From the NCBI GenBank assembly GCA_050633445.1, contig JBOEGN010000092.1:1-19562 (forward strand): a stretch of 19,562 nt of DNA, in the 5' to 3' direction. A program made the translations under genes and the position numbers. This document shows, one piece after another, positions 6,671 through 14,246 of the stretch. The notes beneath the pieces were generated by a model. The model was not told the origin of the DNA. It ran no database searches and saw only the letters and a list, made by a program, of their open reading frames with translations. This stretch comes from Thalassobius sp050633445. GTDB taxonomy: Bacteria > Pseudomonadota > Alphaproteobacteria > Rhodobacterales > Rhodobacteraceae. Numbering within the stretch: the stretch's first letter is position 1; each line of letters begins with the position of its first letter.

Positions 6671-7990
6671 ATGAACAGGCGAGACTTCCTGATCACGACA
6701 GGCGCTGCGGCAGTTGCTCCACGCGTCGCTCTTGCATCAGCACCCTTTGAGTTGGTTGCACAACCGGTCAACGCGCAAATCTTGCCAATAGGTGAACCGG
6801 CAACGCCAATGCTGGGTTTCAACGGCAGTACGCCAGGTCCGGTGCTGCGTAGCCGACAAGGCGAATTCTTTGACATCCGGTTCCAGAACCAGATCGGTGA
6901 AGGATCGGCGGTGCATTGGCATGGCCTGCGCTCAGACAACGCAATGGACGGCGTTCCGGGCCTGACGCAAGACGTCGTAAGAGCGGAGTCCACGTTTGCG
7001 TACCGCTTTCGTACGCCGGACGCTGGCACCTATTGGTATCATTCGCACAACCGATCTTGGGAGCAGGTTGCCAGGGGGCTCTATGGTCCCTTGATCGTAG
7101 AAGAGGCCGTGCCTCCGGATGTCGATCACGATCTGATCGTCATGATTGACGATTGGCGCATGACCAAAGGCGGCGCACTCGCCGACGATTTCGACAACAT
7201 GCACGATCAGGCCCACCAGGGGCGGCTTGGCAACTATGCCCGAGCGCTCGTTGAACCCAACGCCTCGGTTCGGCGCGGTGATCGGGTTCGGCTTCGCATG
7301 ATCAATGTAGCGACTGATAGGGTTTTCCCCATCGAGCTCCAGGGCATTCAGGGTAAGGTTGTCGCCTTGGACGGCATGCCTCTTTCCAATCTACAGGAAC
7401 CATCCGGCCTCATTCTGGCCCCGGCCCAGCGGGCCGACATCATTGCGGAGGTCACATCCCCAGACCAAATCGCTTTCCTCTTTCCAACACAGGATGGCCC
7501 CTACCTTTTGGGCGACATTCCGGTGGCAGGCGAGAACACGGAACGACAACCGTCAGCGATACCTTCATTGTCGTCAAACGAGATACCACAGCTCGACATG
7601 GACAACGCGGTCGCCCTAACTCTGACCATGGAAGGTGGAGCCATGAGCAGCCGCATGATGCGAGGGATGATGGGAGGAGATATTTGGGCGTTCAATGGGA
7701 AGTCCGGCCTGACAGACACCCCGTTTCATCTGTTCGAACGTGGACAGACGGCGCGCATTGGTTTGGTGAATGACACCCGTTTCCCGCATGGCATTCATCT
7801 GCACGGGCACCACTTTTTCGAAATTGCAGAGGATGGAAGTCTGGGTGCGCTTCGCGATACCACGCTGGTGGAAGCAGGCGAGACCCGCGACATCGCTTGC
7901 GTGTTTGACAACCCCGGCAAATGGCTGTTGCACTGCCACATGCTGGGCCATCAAGCAGCGGGCATGAAGACATGGGTGGAGGTTGCATGA
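6671..7990 (+). CDS. Tat-exported multicopper oxidase (CueO/CopA type)
   Basis: A 439-residue periplasmic copper oxidase, likely a cuprous oxidase for copper detoxification. Residues 1-22 form a Tat signal (NRRDFLITTG...ALA). All four copper-binding blocks are present: HWHG with His82 and His84, YHSH with His124 and His126, HGIHLHGHHF with His373, His376 and His378, and HCHMLGHQAAGM with His421, Cys422, His423, His427 and axial Met432. A Met-rich loop (MEGGAMSSRMMRGMMGG, 320-336) precedes the last domain, as in CueO and CopA, where such loops bind Cu(I). The start is ATG 6671 behind GAGG; an upstream TTG at 6659 overlaps copD and is less likely. The stop is inside ATGA with the next, truncated gene. 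Confidence 0.95.
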   Translation: MNRRDFLITTGAAAVAPRVALASAPFELVAQPVNAQILPIGEPATPMLGFNGSTPGPVLRSRQGEFFDIRFQNQIGEGSAVHWHGLRSDNAMDGVPGLTQDVVRAESTFAYRFRTPDAGTYWYHSHNRSWEQVARGLYGPLIVEEAVPPDVDHDLIVMIDDWRMTKGGALADDFDNMHDQAHQGRLGNYARALVEPNASVRRGDRVRLRMINVATDRVFPIELQGIQGKVVALDGMPLSNLQEPSGLILAPAQRADIIAEVTSPDQIAFLFPTQDGPYLLGDIPVAGENTERQPSAIPSLSSNEIPQLDMDNAVALTLTMEGGAMSSRMMRGMMGGDIWAFNGKSGLTDTPFHLFERGQTARIGLVNDTRFPHGIHLHGHHFFEIAEDGSLGALRDTTLVEAGETRDIACVFDNPGKWLLHCHMLGHQAAGMKTWVEVA

Positions 7991-8178
7991 AACACGCTTT
8001 GATCATCGGTTTCTGTTGTGTCGCGACCCTTGAGAAGAATGTCAGCTTTCGCAATTTCGAACCAACGACTGTGGGTCCGCTTTGGGCTGCCTGCCGTCAT
8101 CCGTCGAGAAGGCTGGGCTTGGAGTTCGCTGCAACCCTTCTGCCGAACCGCCGCAAGGAAGCTTTGAGCCCATGTTGA
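7987..8178 (+). pseudogene. Truncated sixth gene of the copper operon
   Basis: A frame starts in an ATGA overlap with the oxidase stop, the same coupling used between copC and copD. It begins like a secreted protein (MKHALIIGFCCVAT). After about codon 14 it enters sequence related to the intergenic repeat family (AAAGC.GACATTC on the other strand near 8037-8049) and ends at 8178 after 63 codons with no further domain. The likely reading is that the signal peptide of a real cop gene survives, while the body was replaced or deleted when the element and integrase sequence arrived. A genuine 63-residue peptide is possible but unlikely. Confidence 0.6.
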
Positions 8179-8191
8179 CGGGTGCTGCGCT
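8141..8191 (-). repeat. Degenerate intergenic repeat, copy B
   Basis: This is the inverted partner of 4046-4096, matching at 26 of 31 core positions and about 37 of 51 overall by eye. It lies exactly where the integrase remnant stops resembling an integrase and where the truncated copper-operon gene has already lost its own sequence, so it may mark a recombination junction. Confidence 0.5.
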
Positions 8192-9245
8192 CCGCATAAA
8201 CATGTACCAACGGCGCATTGCGGCCATGTAGGCCAACCGGCATTTTCAGCCCGGCGGCGGGGTTGGTTTCAATCATGCCCTCATCGAAGGCAAAGGCCAG
8301 AATTGCAGCGACCGGGGCCATGTATTGTTTGACGCTGGTAACCTGCAATGGGCGCTTGTTTTCATCCTTGGGGGCTTGCAGGTCATCCCGATAGTCCTGC
8401 AATTCAGCGCGAGTGATTTCCCCGACGCGCGGGTCTCTCCCCATGAAATCTTCAAAACGTTTGAGTCTTCGTTTGTAGACACCGACAGAGGTTTCCCTGA
8501 GCGCTTTGTGTCGGGCGCAGGTCGCGACAAGCTGACTCATACGGTCTGGTGCATCTGGAAACACGACGACAGATAAGTTCCGCAGCTTATTCTTGAGCGC
8601 GTCGTGCAATGCATCAAATACCGCAACGCTCGCCCCTCTGGGCGTGCTGGTGGGCTATAGCGCACAAAAGATTCAGTAAACTCGCCATGTTCGACTGGTA
8701 AACTTGTGCCGCCAAATGCGACGGCGGCAAAGTTGGCAAGGCGCTCATAGGCAAGCGTTTCTGGGAAGTGAACTATGCTGCCAAGCATTTCTTCGGTGCT
8801 GCGCCAGAGGTCCAAGTTTTTGTTCGGGTCTTCGGAGTAGCTGCCTTCAAACCGCATCCAGCCGTCTTTAGACGACGTCGGTTTAGCGTCTTCGACTATG
8901 ACTTCTTGACCAATGAGTGCGAACACGACTTCACTTTCATGGCCCAAAACCAAATCGGCTTTCTCCGCTGCGTCGCCATGGGCATTCTCACTCACAAACT
9001 CATTTCTGCGATCTTCGTCCTCGAGTTCTTCTATCAACCGCGTGTTCGCGAGCGAGGCCTACACATTTGGCGACTGCTTGGTCGTAGTCAGAACCCAGAC
9101 TGAAATCCCATCGCTTGCGCCCCAAAGTATCCTGCAAAGCAGTGGGCACATCGCGCGGGTATTTCCAGCGTCCGCCCTTAGCTGAATAGAAGTATTTGAG
9201 GCGGTTCTTGGGGTGTTGCTGTAACTTCGTAGAAGCGGCTTCCAT
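8192..9245 (-). pseudogene. Tyrosine integrase remnant, two frameshifts and no catalytic domain
   Basis: Three fragments in different frames read as one integrase. Fragment 1, from ATG 9245 to about 9036, carries the N-terminal arm-binding type region (KNRLKYFYSAKGGRWKYP, GRKRWDFSLG). Fragment 2, from about 9037 to 8620, continues with an acidic spacer region. Fragment 3, from about 8625 down, holds the SAM-like core-binding domain (TSVGVYKRRLKRFEDF, then IEDP-like GEITRAELQDY and SVKQYMAPVAAILAFAFDEG, NPAAGLK). The frame changes fall near 9036 and 8620-8632. After NPAAGLKMPVG the sequence runs into repeat copy B, so the catalytic domain with its Arg, HxxR and Tyr residues is absent. It cannot work as a recombinase and marks an old mobile element. 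Confidence 0.85.
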
Positions 9246-9543
9246 GGTATCTTCTAGGCATTTTCGAGACCGTAGGGCAACGAAATCAAGGTTTTAAGGG
9301 TGAAACGCGCTGTGTCCGAAAATCAAACCTCTTGTCACCCAGCATTTTTCGCCCCCCCGCGGGCAGACCCAAGAAGCGCTTCCGGAAACGGTCGAGCGCT
9401 TTTCAATTTCCAGACCCCGAAAATCGCCTATTTCTTGATCGAGATTGCCAGAAAAACGGGCTTACTTGCTGACATTTGCCTGTGTCTCTTGCGTAAACGC
9501 CCCCAAAGCGGGCACAACTGTAAAAAACAAGCAAGACGTTGAA
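9246..9543. promoter_or_regulatory. Upstream region of the sugar phosphorylase with paired AGCGCT palindromes
   Basis: This roughly 300-base gap has no gene. It contains a perfect palindrome GAAGCGCTTC at 9373-9382 and a second AGCGCT core at 9395-9400 within GAGCGCTTTT. The centres are 20 bases apart, which places them on the same face of the helix. Palindromes with a central CG of this form are typical of LacI-family operators controlling sugar genes. No LacI gene is in the window, so the regulator would act in trans. A long C run (9352-9358) precedes it. I found no sure -35/-10 pair. Confidence 0.4.
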
Positions 9544-11301
9544 ATGGCCCCTCAAAATCAATCCTTCAGCATCAAGCTCGCGTCGCTGCTCGAGCAGGTC
9601 TATCCGAAACTGGACAATGCGATCCTGGCGTCTCAGGTGATCGAGGCCTTTTGGCCCACCGATGAGGACCAGGACAATCACCGCCGCAAACGTGGGCGCG
9701 TTCCCGGCAACAACCAGTGGTCCGAGCGGGATTCGTTGTTGATCACCTATGGCAATTCCATTGTTGATGGGCAGCACAAGCCTCTGGATCTGCTGCACGA
9801 TTTCCTGGAGCGGCACCTGAAAGGCGTGATCGACGGCGTGCATATCCTGCCGTTTTTTCCCTATACTTCGGACGACGGATTTGCGGTGACGGATTATCGC
9901 GCCGTCAATCCAGTGCTGGGTGATTGGGCCGATATCAGTCGCATTGGCGCCGAGTTCAAACTGATGTCTGATCTGGTGCTAAACCATGTTTCCAGTCAGT
10001 CGATGTGGTTTAACTCTTATCTGCAAGGGCATGAACCTTATGATAAATTCTTTTTCGAGGCGAGCCCTGCGGATGATCTAAGCAGCGTTGTCCGCCCCCG
10101 CACGCATCCCTTGTTGCGCGAGGTTGAGACGGTGAATGGTTCGCGTCATGTCTGGTGTACGTTCAGCCATGATCAGGTCGATCTGGACTTTCGCAATCCC
10201 GAAGTGCTGCTGGAATTTCTCCGCGTGATGCGGCTGCATATCGACATGGGCGTGCGGATCATTAGGTTGGATGCGGTGGCCTTTCTGTGGAAGGAAATCG
10301 GCACCACGAGCATCCATTTGCCCCAGACCCATGCTCTTGTTCGGCTGATGCGTCTGCTGGCCGATTATGCGATCGAACCGGTGATCCTGCTGACCGAAAC
10401 CAATGTGCCCAAGGCAGAAAACCTGTCCTATTTCGGCAACCGGAACGAGGCGCACGCGGTCTATAATTTCTCGCTGCCGCCCTTGGTGCTGCACGCAATG
10501 ATGGCGGGGACGGCTGAATATTTGAACCGCTGGCAAGGCTCGATGCCGCCGGCGCAAATGGGCTGTGCCTATCTGAATTTCACCGCCAGCCATGACGGGA
10601 TCGGGATGCGCCCGGCCGAGGGGTTGCTCAGCCAGTCCGAGGTGGATCAGGTCATCGGCAAGGTCCGCGATTTTGGTGGCGAAGTCTCCATGCGCGCTTT
10701 GCCCGGCGGCGGAGAGGCCCCTTACGAGCTGAATATCACCTGGTATGAGGCGATGAAGGGCACGTTTGACGGGCCGGATCCTTGGCAGTTTGACCGCTTC
10801 ATGGCCAGCCAGACCTTGATCATGGCGCTAGAAGGCATTCCCGCGTTCTACATCCACGCCTTGCTGGGCACGCCGAATGATCACGAAGGTGTCGAAAAAT
10901 CCGGTCATAACCGAGCGATCAACCGGCATCGTTGGGACTATGGCGAGCTTAACGCGCGCCTGTCTGACCCGGAAACCGTGCAATCTCGGGTGATGAACGA
11001 ATTGCTACGCCGCATGTCCGTGCGTCGGAAACAGGTGGCCTTCCATCCCAATGCGACGCAGTTCACCTTGCAGATTGACGATCGTCTGTTCGGTTTGTGG
11101 CGCCAGAGCCTGGAGCGGGACCAGTCGATTTTTGCCCTGCACAATGTCAGCGGCGACAGCCTGACGATTACTCCGCAGGCGATTAACCTGATTGATGGCG
11201 AGGATTGGGTGGATTTGCTGAGCGGCCAGAACATCGACCCGTCGGGCAGCGAAATTTCTTTCGCGCCCTATCAGTGTCGTTGGATTACCAACAAAATTTA
11301 G
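9544..11301 (+). CDS. GH13_18 sugar phosphorylase, probably glucosylglycerate phosphorylase
   Basis: A 585-residue cytoplasmic enzyme of the sucrose-phosphorylase subfamily of GH13. Visible motifs are FPYTSDDGFAVTDYRAVNP at 105-123, region I DLVLNHVSS at 143-151, nucleophile Asp243 in IIRLDAVAF, acid/base Glu285 in LLTETNVP, and transition-state Asp351 in TASHDGIGMRP. Such enzymes split a glucoside with phosphate into glucose 1-phosphate and the acceptor. The name sucrose phosphorylase is usual, but this longer subgroup (nearly 590 residues, against about 490 for true sucrose phosphorylases) includes enzymes acting on glucosylglycerate. Its convergent neighbours are a glucosyl-phosphoglycerate synthase and matching phosphatase, which favours that substrate. 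I chose ATG 9544 because homology-like sequence begins there; the frame is open from ATG 9445. Its ribosome site is weak. Confidence 0.88.
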   Translation: MAPQNQSFSIKLASLLEQVYPKLDNAILASQVIEAFWPTDEDQDNHRRKRGRVPGNNQWSERDSLLITYGNSIVDGQHKPLDLLHDFLERHLKGVIDGVHILPFFPYTSDDGFAVTDYRAVNPVLGDWADISRIGAEFKLMSDLVLNHVSSQSMWFNSYLQGHEPYDKFFFEASPADDLSSVVRPRTHPLLREVETVNGSRHVWCTFSHDQVDLDFRNPEVLLEFLRVMRLHIDMGVRIIRLDAVAFLWKEIGTTSIHLPQTHALVRLMRLLADYAIEPVILLTETNVPKAENLSYFGNRNEAHAVYNFSLPPLVLHAMMAGTAEYLNRWQGSMPPAQMGCAYLNFTASHDGIGMRPAEGLLSQSEVDQVIGKVRDFGGEVSMRALPGGGEAPYELNITWYEAMKGTFDGPDPWQFDRFMASQTLIMALEGIPAFYIHALLGTPNDHEGVEKSGHNRAINRHRWDYGELNARLSDPETVQSRVMNELLRRMSVRRKQVAFHPNATQFTLQIDDRLFGLWRQSLERDQSIFALHNVSGDSLTITPQAINLIDGEDWVDLLSGQNIDPSGSEISFAPYQCRWITNKI

Positions 11302-11320
11302 GGGGCCAAACGCCCCCTAG
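11298..11320. terminator. Shared bidirectional terminator of two convergent units
   Basis: The stem AGGGGGC/GCCCCCT has 7 perfect pairs, extended by a T-A pair and then a G-T pair, around a 5-base CAAAC loop. The phosphorylase stop TAG (11299-11301) lies in one arm and the glycosyltransferase stop TAG (11319-11317) lies in the other. On the minus strand the stem is followed by AAATTTTGTT, a usable U tract. The plus-strand side is poorer in T. Confidence 0.8.
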
Positions 11321-12537
11321 CCAAATTCGGCATAGTCAGCCTCGGCAGCGGCCTTGCGATCACGCATCAGGTCTGGATCGGCCGAATGCACACGGCTCCA
11401 GGTCGGGATAAAGGGCGTTTCGGCAGGGTTTTCCAAGTACACACGCCCGGCCTCGACGATGTTTTCGGCAAACATTTCCACGCTGCGCTCTTCTTGGTGG
11501 CGATCCACGGTCAGCCCGTTCATCTGCGCATCGTGATAGTAATCCTCCAGCAAATCCAAGGCGGTACGGTAATAGGTGGCCTTGAGCGTGCGGAAGGTTT
11601 CCTCGGTGAACACGGTGCCGTCAGTCGCCAGTTTGCGGAACATCGACTTGCAGATGTCGATAGACATGCGGCTCAGCCCGGTCGTTTTATCTTCTGCGCT
11701 AAGCTCCTGATGTTTGTGGTCATAATGATCTGCGATCTCGACCTGACAGACCGATTTACGGGCCAGATTGCGCCAGGCTTCGGACAGAAGGCCAATCTCG
11801 AGCCCCCAGTCCGACGGCATCCGCAGATCCGGCAGGATCGAGGTGCGCATGGCAAATTCACCCGACAGCGGATAGCGAAAAGAGCGCAGAAAATCGATAT
11901 AGTCACGATCCCCGATCACCTTTTTCATCGCGATCAAGGTCGGCGAGACCAGCATCCGGCAGACACGCCCGTTGATTTTGCCGTTGCCCACGCGGGCGTA
12001 GTAGCCCTTGGAAACCTGATAGGGGAAGGTCGGATTGGCGACCGGATAGACCAGACGCGCCAGCATATCCTTTTCATAGGTGACGATATCGCAGTCATGA
12101 ACAGCAACCACCGCGCTGTCCTGACAGGCCATCAGATAGCCCAGACAAGACCACACGTTTTTTCCCTTGCCGGGCTCTGACGGGCCAAGCCCCAGCGCGG
12201 CGAGACGTTTGTCGATGGCCTTCATCCGCGGGCTGTCGTTCCAGATGACGATATGTTTCTGCGGCAAACGCGAGAAAAACTGTTTGGCATGACGGAACTG
12301 TTCCTCATCCGCGCGGTCCAGACCGATGATGATACGGTGCAAGTAAGGAACCTCGGCCAGCTGATCCAGAATTTTGGGCAGGGCCTCGCCCTCTAATTCG
12401 GAAAACAAAGAGGGCAGGATTAACGAGATTTTGCGGCTCGTGGCAAAGGTCTCCAGCTCGCGGGTCAGGGCGGCGCTGTCATTGGCGCGCAGGTTATGAA
12501 GGGTCGCGATATTGCCGTTCTGGTGAAAGTCAGCCAC
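11317..12537 (-). CDS. gpgS: Glucosyl-3-phosphoglycerate synthase-like glycosyltransferase (GpgS, GT81)
   Basis: A 406-residue cytoplasmic retaining glycosyltransferase predicted to move glucose from a nucleotide sugar to 3-phosphoglycerate. Features in order are LILPSLFSEL at 39-48 (nucleotide-binding strand), GKGKNVWS at 123-130, the metal-binding DCD at 148-150 in VAVHDCDIVTY, then SKGYYARV at 176-183 with GRVCR at 190-194, SGEFAM at 225-230 (acceptor loop), and a His-rich DHYDHKHQ at 270-277. This order matches GpgS. Translation starts at GTG 12537, only 3 bases after the phosphatase stop, with AGGA inside the end of that gene, so the pair is coupled. Its product would be the substrate of the upstream-encoded phosphatase. 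Donor preference (UDP or another nucleotide) is not readable here. Confidence 0.85.
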   Translation of the reverse strand: MADFHQNGNIATLHNLRANDSAALTRELETFATSRKISLILPSLFSELEGEALPKILDQLAEVPYLHRIIIGLDRADEEQFRHAKQFFSRLPQKHIVIWNDSPRMKAIDKRLAALGLGPSEPGKGKNVWSCLGYLMACQDSAVVAVHDCDIVTYEKDMLARLVYPVANPTFPYQVSKGYYARVGNGKINGRVCRMLVSPTLIAMKKVIGDRDYIDFLRSFRYPLSGEFAMRTSILPDLRMPSDWGLEIGLLSEAWRNLARKSVCQVEIADHYDHKHQELSAEDKTTGLSRMSIDICKSMFRKLATDGTVFTEETFRTLKATYYRTALDLLEDYYHDAQMNGLTVDRHQEERSVEMFAENIVEAGRVYLENPAETPFIPTWSRVHSADPDLMRDRKAAAEADYAEFG

Positions 12538-12540
12538 AGG

Positions 12541-13338
12541 TCAGGTTCCTTTTGGGTGGTCTTTTAACAGCTTCGTCAGCAGAGCACTGACGGTTTCATT
12601 CCATCCGGCGGGGCCGGGCAGGGTGCTGCGAGTAAGCCGAGCCGACAGCGCCGGTGTCAACCCGGACAGAGGCTTGGCCTTAGGGTTCGTGATAAGAATC
12701 GGGTGGTCGGCTGCGGCCAGCATCTCCAGATCATTGGGGGCATCCCCCAGCGCGATGATGGTGCTGGCGTTGTATTGCGCCCGGATCGCCTCGATCTGAT
12801 CGGCTTTGGTGCGGCCAAAGCTTAGCGTCAGATAGCGCCCCCCGAATCTGTGGCTGACACCCATGGCGGTCAGCGCGGATTCAAAGGCGGCTTGTTGCTC
12901 GGGCGTGCCGGACCAGATGCCGGGTTCGGAATACAGCCGGGTTTTGGCCAGTTCGGCCTGGGGCAGCGGCAATCCGGTGTGATCGGCCACCTGTTGCGCC
13001 GTCATGTCCCCAAAGCCGGTGTAGAACTGCGTTAGATCGTTTGGCAGTTGACCCAGCGCGGCGCGCAGATGCGTGTAGGCGCTGTTGTCAGTGTCAGGAT
13101 CGGCCCCAGGCGGCAGCAATCCTGCACCGTTTTCAACAATTGCTGGGTGTTCGGACAAGCCCAGCTCTTTGCGCAACGGCGCAATCTCGGCTGCGGTTTT
13201 CGAGCTGGCCAGGATCACCGGAACGCCCAACTGCGCCAGCTTGCGCAACGCGGGCAGGGCGGGCGAATAGTCATAGCTGTGATGATCAAGAAGCGTGCCA
13301 TCGAGATCAGAAAACACAATTGCAGAAATTTCCGTCAT
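12541..13338 (-). CDS. Mannosyl/glucosyl-3-phosphoglycerate phosphatase (HAD-IIB, MpgP family)
   Basis: A 265-residue HAD-superfamily phosphatase predicted to dephosphorylate glucosyl-3-phosphoglycerate to glucosylglycerate, the second step after GpgS. HAD motifs are FSDLDGTLLD at 9-18 with nucleophile Asp11 and acid Asp13, LASSKTAAE at 43-51 (motif II), Lys178 in GRTKADQIEA (motif III) and LGDAPNDLEML at 197-207 (motif IV). The VENGAG block at 68-73 and the cap domain between motifs II and III fit the MpgP type IIB class. It is the first gene of a two-gene operon with gpgS. AGGGG lies about 10 bases before ATG 13338. Only 46 bases separate it from the divergent tRNA-Val. Family members act on mannosyl and glucosyl forms, so the sugar is inferred from the partner enzyme. 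Confidence 0.88.
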   Translation of the reverse strand: MTEISAIVFSDLDGTLLDHHSYDYSPALPALRKLAQLGVPVILASSKTAAEIAPLRKELGLSEHPAIVENGAGLLPPGADPDTDNSAYTHLRAALGQLPNDLTQFYTGFGDMTAQQVADHTGLPLPQAELAKTRLYSEPGIWSGTPEQQAAFESALTAMGVSHRFGGRYLTLSFGRTKADQIEAIRAQYNASTIIALGDAPNDLEMLAAADHPILITNPKAKPLSGLTPALSARLTRSTLPGPAGWNETVSALLTKLLKDHPKGT

Positions 13339-13384
13339 CAGACCCCTTGCGCCCCGAGTTTGCTTTCGGTAACAGAGGCGCCAC

Positions 13385-13460
<76 letters not shown>

Positions 13461-13811
13461 TTTCTCTTTTATTTCCATGTGTTTGTGTTGCCCGTTTGGG
13501 CGCAGCCTTTTGTCATGTTCTCGCTAACAACTTAGTGCGAAAAATGCCCTTGAAACAGGCGAGCCCCTGAATATTTGCTGGAATTTGCAACATGGGCGCA
13601 CTGACTGCCTGTTTTCTGAGCAGATGACAGGGCGCGCGGGGGGCGCCGGACCCAAATGGAAATCGCGCGCCTATGGGGGGTAAAACACCCCATCAGAGGT
13701 GATCGAAACTTTGCGAAAATAATTGCGCTTTTTCCATCATCATCCGCTTGACGCCCGACAGGCTTGCGCATAAACACCCCCTCACGCTCGGGTCGCCTGA
13801 GCGGACAGTGA
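13461..13811. other. Gene-free spacer between tRNA-Val and the tRNA-Asp pair
   Basis: About 350 bases. A minus-strand open frame of 81 codons (13532-13777) lacks a ribosome site and any domain, and I do not call it. The stretch includes a hairpin around GGGGTAAAACACCCC (13676-13690) and, at its right end, the tRNA-Asp promoter. Confidence 0.5.
13748..13776 (+). promoter_or_regulatory. Sigma-70 promoter of the tRNA-Asp pair
   Basis: TTGACG at 13748-13753 and TAAACA at 13771-13776 are separated by 17 bases. The -35 matches consensus at 5 of 6 positions. The expected transcript start near 13783 is about 30 bases before the first tRNA-Asp. Nothing else on this strand needs the promoter. Confidence 0.6.
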
Positions 13812-13888
13812 GCGGTTGTAGCTCAGATGGTTAGAGTACCGGCCTGTCACGCCGGGGGTCGCGGGTTCGAGCCCCGTCAACCGCGCCA
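13812..13888 (+). tRNA. tRNA-Asp (anticodon GTC), copy 1
   Basis: A 77-base tRNA with encoded CCA. The acceptor GCGGTTG pairs with CAACCGC, the anticodon stem is CCGGC/GCCGG, and GTC lies at 13846-13848. It is identical base for base to the second copy. Confidence 0.98.
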
Positions 13889-13923
13889 CCACTGTCCGAT
13901 CAAGAAGGCCCGAGAGGAAAAGC

Positions 13924-14000
13924 GCGGTTGTAGCTCAGATGGTTAGAGTACCGGCCTGTCACGCCGGGGGTCGCGGGTTCGAGCCCCGTCAACCGCGCCA
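13924..14000 (+). tRNA. tRNA-Asp (anticodon GTC), copy 2
   Basis: An exact duplicate of the tRNA at 13812-13888, 112 bases downstream, separated by a 35-base spacer. GTC lies at 13958-13960. The two are probably one transcript processed into two tRNAs. Confidence 0.98.
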
Positions 14001-14027
14001 CTTTCCCCCTCTTTATAGACGGACGTG

Positions 14028-14246
14028 ATGATGCGCTGGCTCGACTCGATTTCCTGGACCACCATTTTGTTGATCTGCGCGACGCTGGGCCTGGCGCCCT
14101 TTGTTCCTGAGCCACATATCTGGGAAAAGCTGAAAATGCTGTTGGCGGGTGAGTTGACCCGGCCTTTGGACATGTTTGACATGCTGTTTCATGGGCTGCC
14201 ATGGCTGGTGGCCGCAATGAAAGCTGTCCGCCAATTGCGTCAGTAA
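14028..14246 (+). CDS. Small conserved membrane protein
   Basis: A 72-residue protein with one clear helix near the N-terminus (TTILLICATLGLAPF) and a second amphipathic or membrane segment near the C-terminus (MLFHGLPWLVAAMKAV). The stretch EPHIWEKLKMLLAGELTR between them is characteristic of a small protein I associate with many Rhodobacterales and relatives, often labelled as an RND transporter although it is far too short to be one. Starts at GTG 14025, ATG 14028 and ATG 14031 are possible; I take 14028. It lies just after the tRNA-Asp pair and converges on the sulfotransferase gene, overlapping its 3' end by 7 bases. Function unknown. Confidence 0.75.
   Translation: MMRWLDSISWTTILLICATLGLAPFVPEPHIWEKLKMLLAGELTRPLDMFDMLFHGLPWLVAAMKAVRQLRQ

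Noticed and set aside
11386..12180. 264-codon plus-strand frame inside gpgS
   Set aside because: It is antisense to a gene with all GpgS motifs and a known coupled start; its composition is His- and Gln-rich as expected for a shadow.
13532..13777. 81-codon minus-strand frame between tRNA genes
   Set aside because: No ribosome site, no domain, and it covers the tRNA-Asp promoter.
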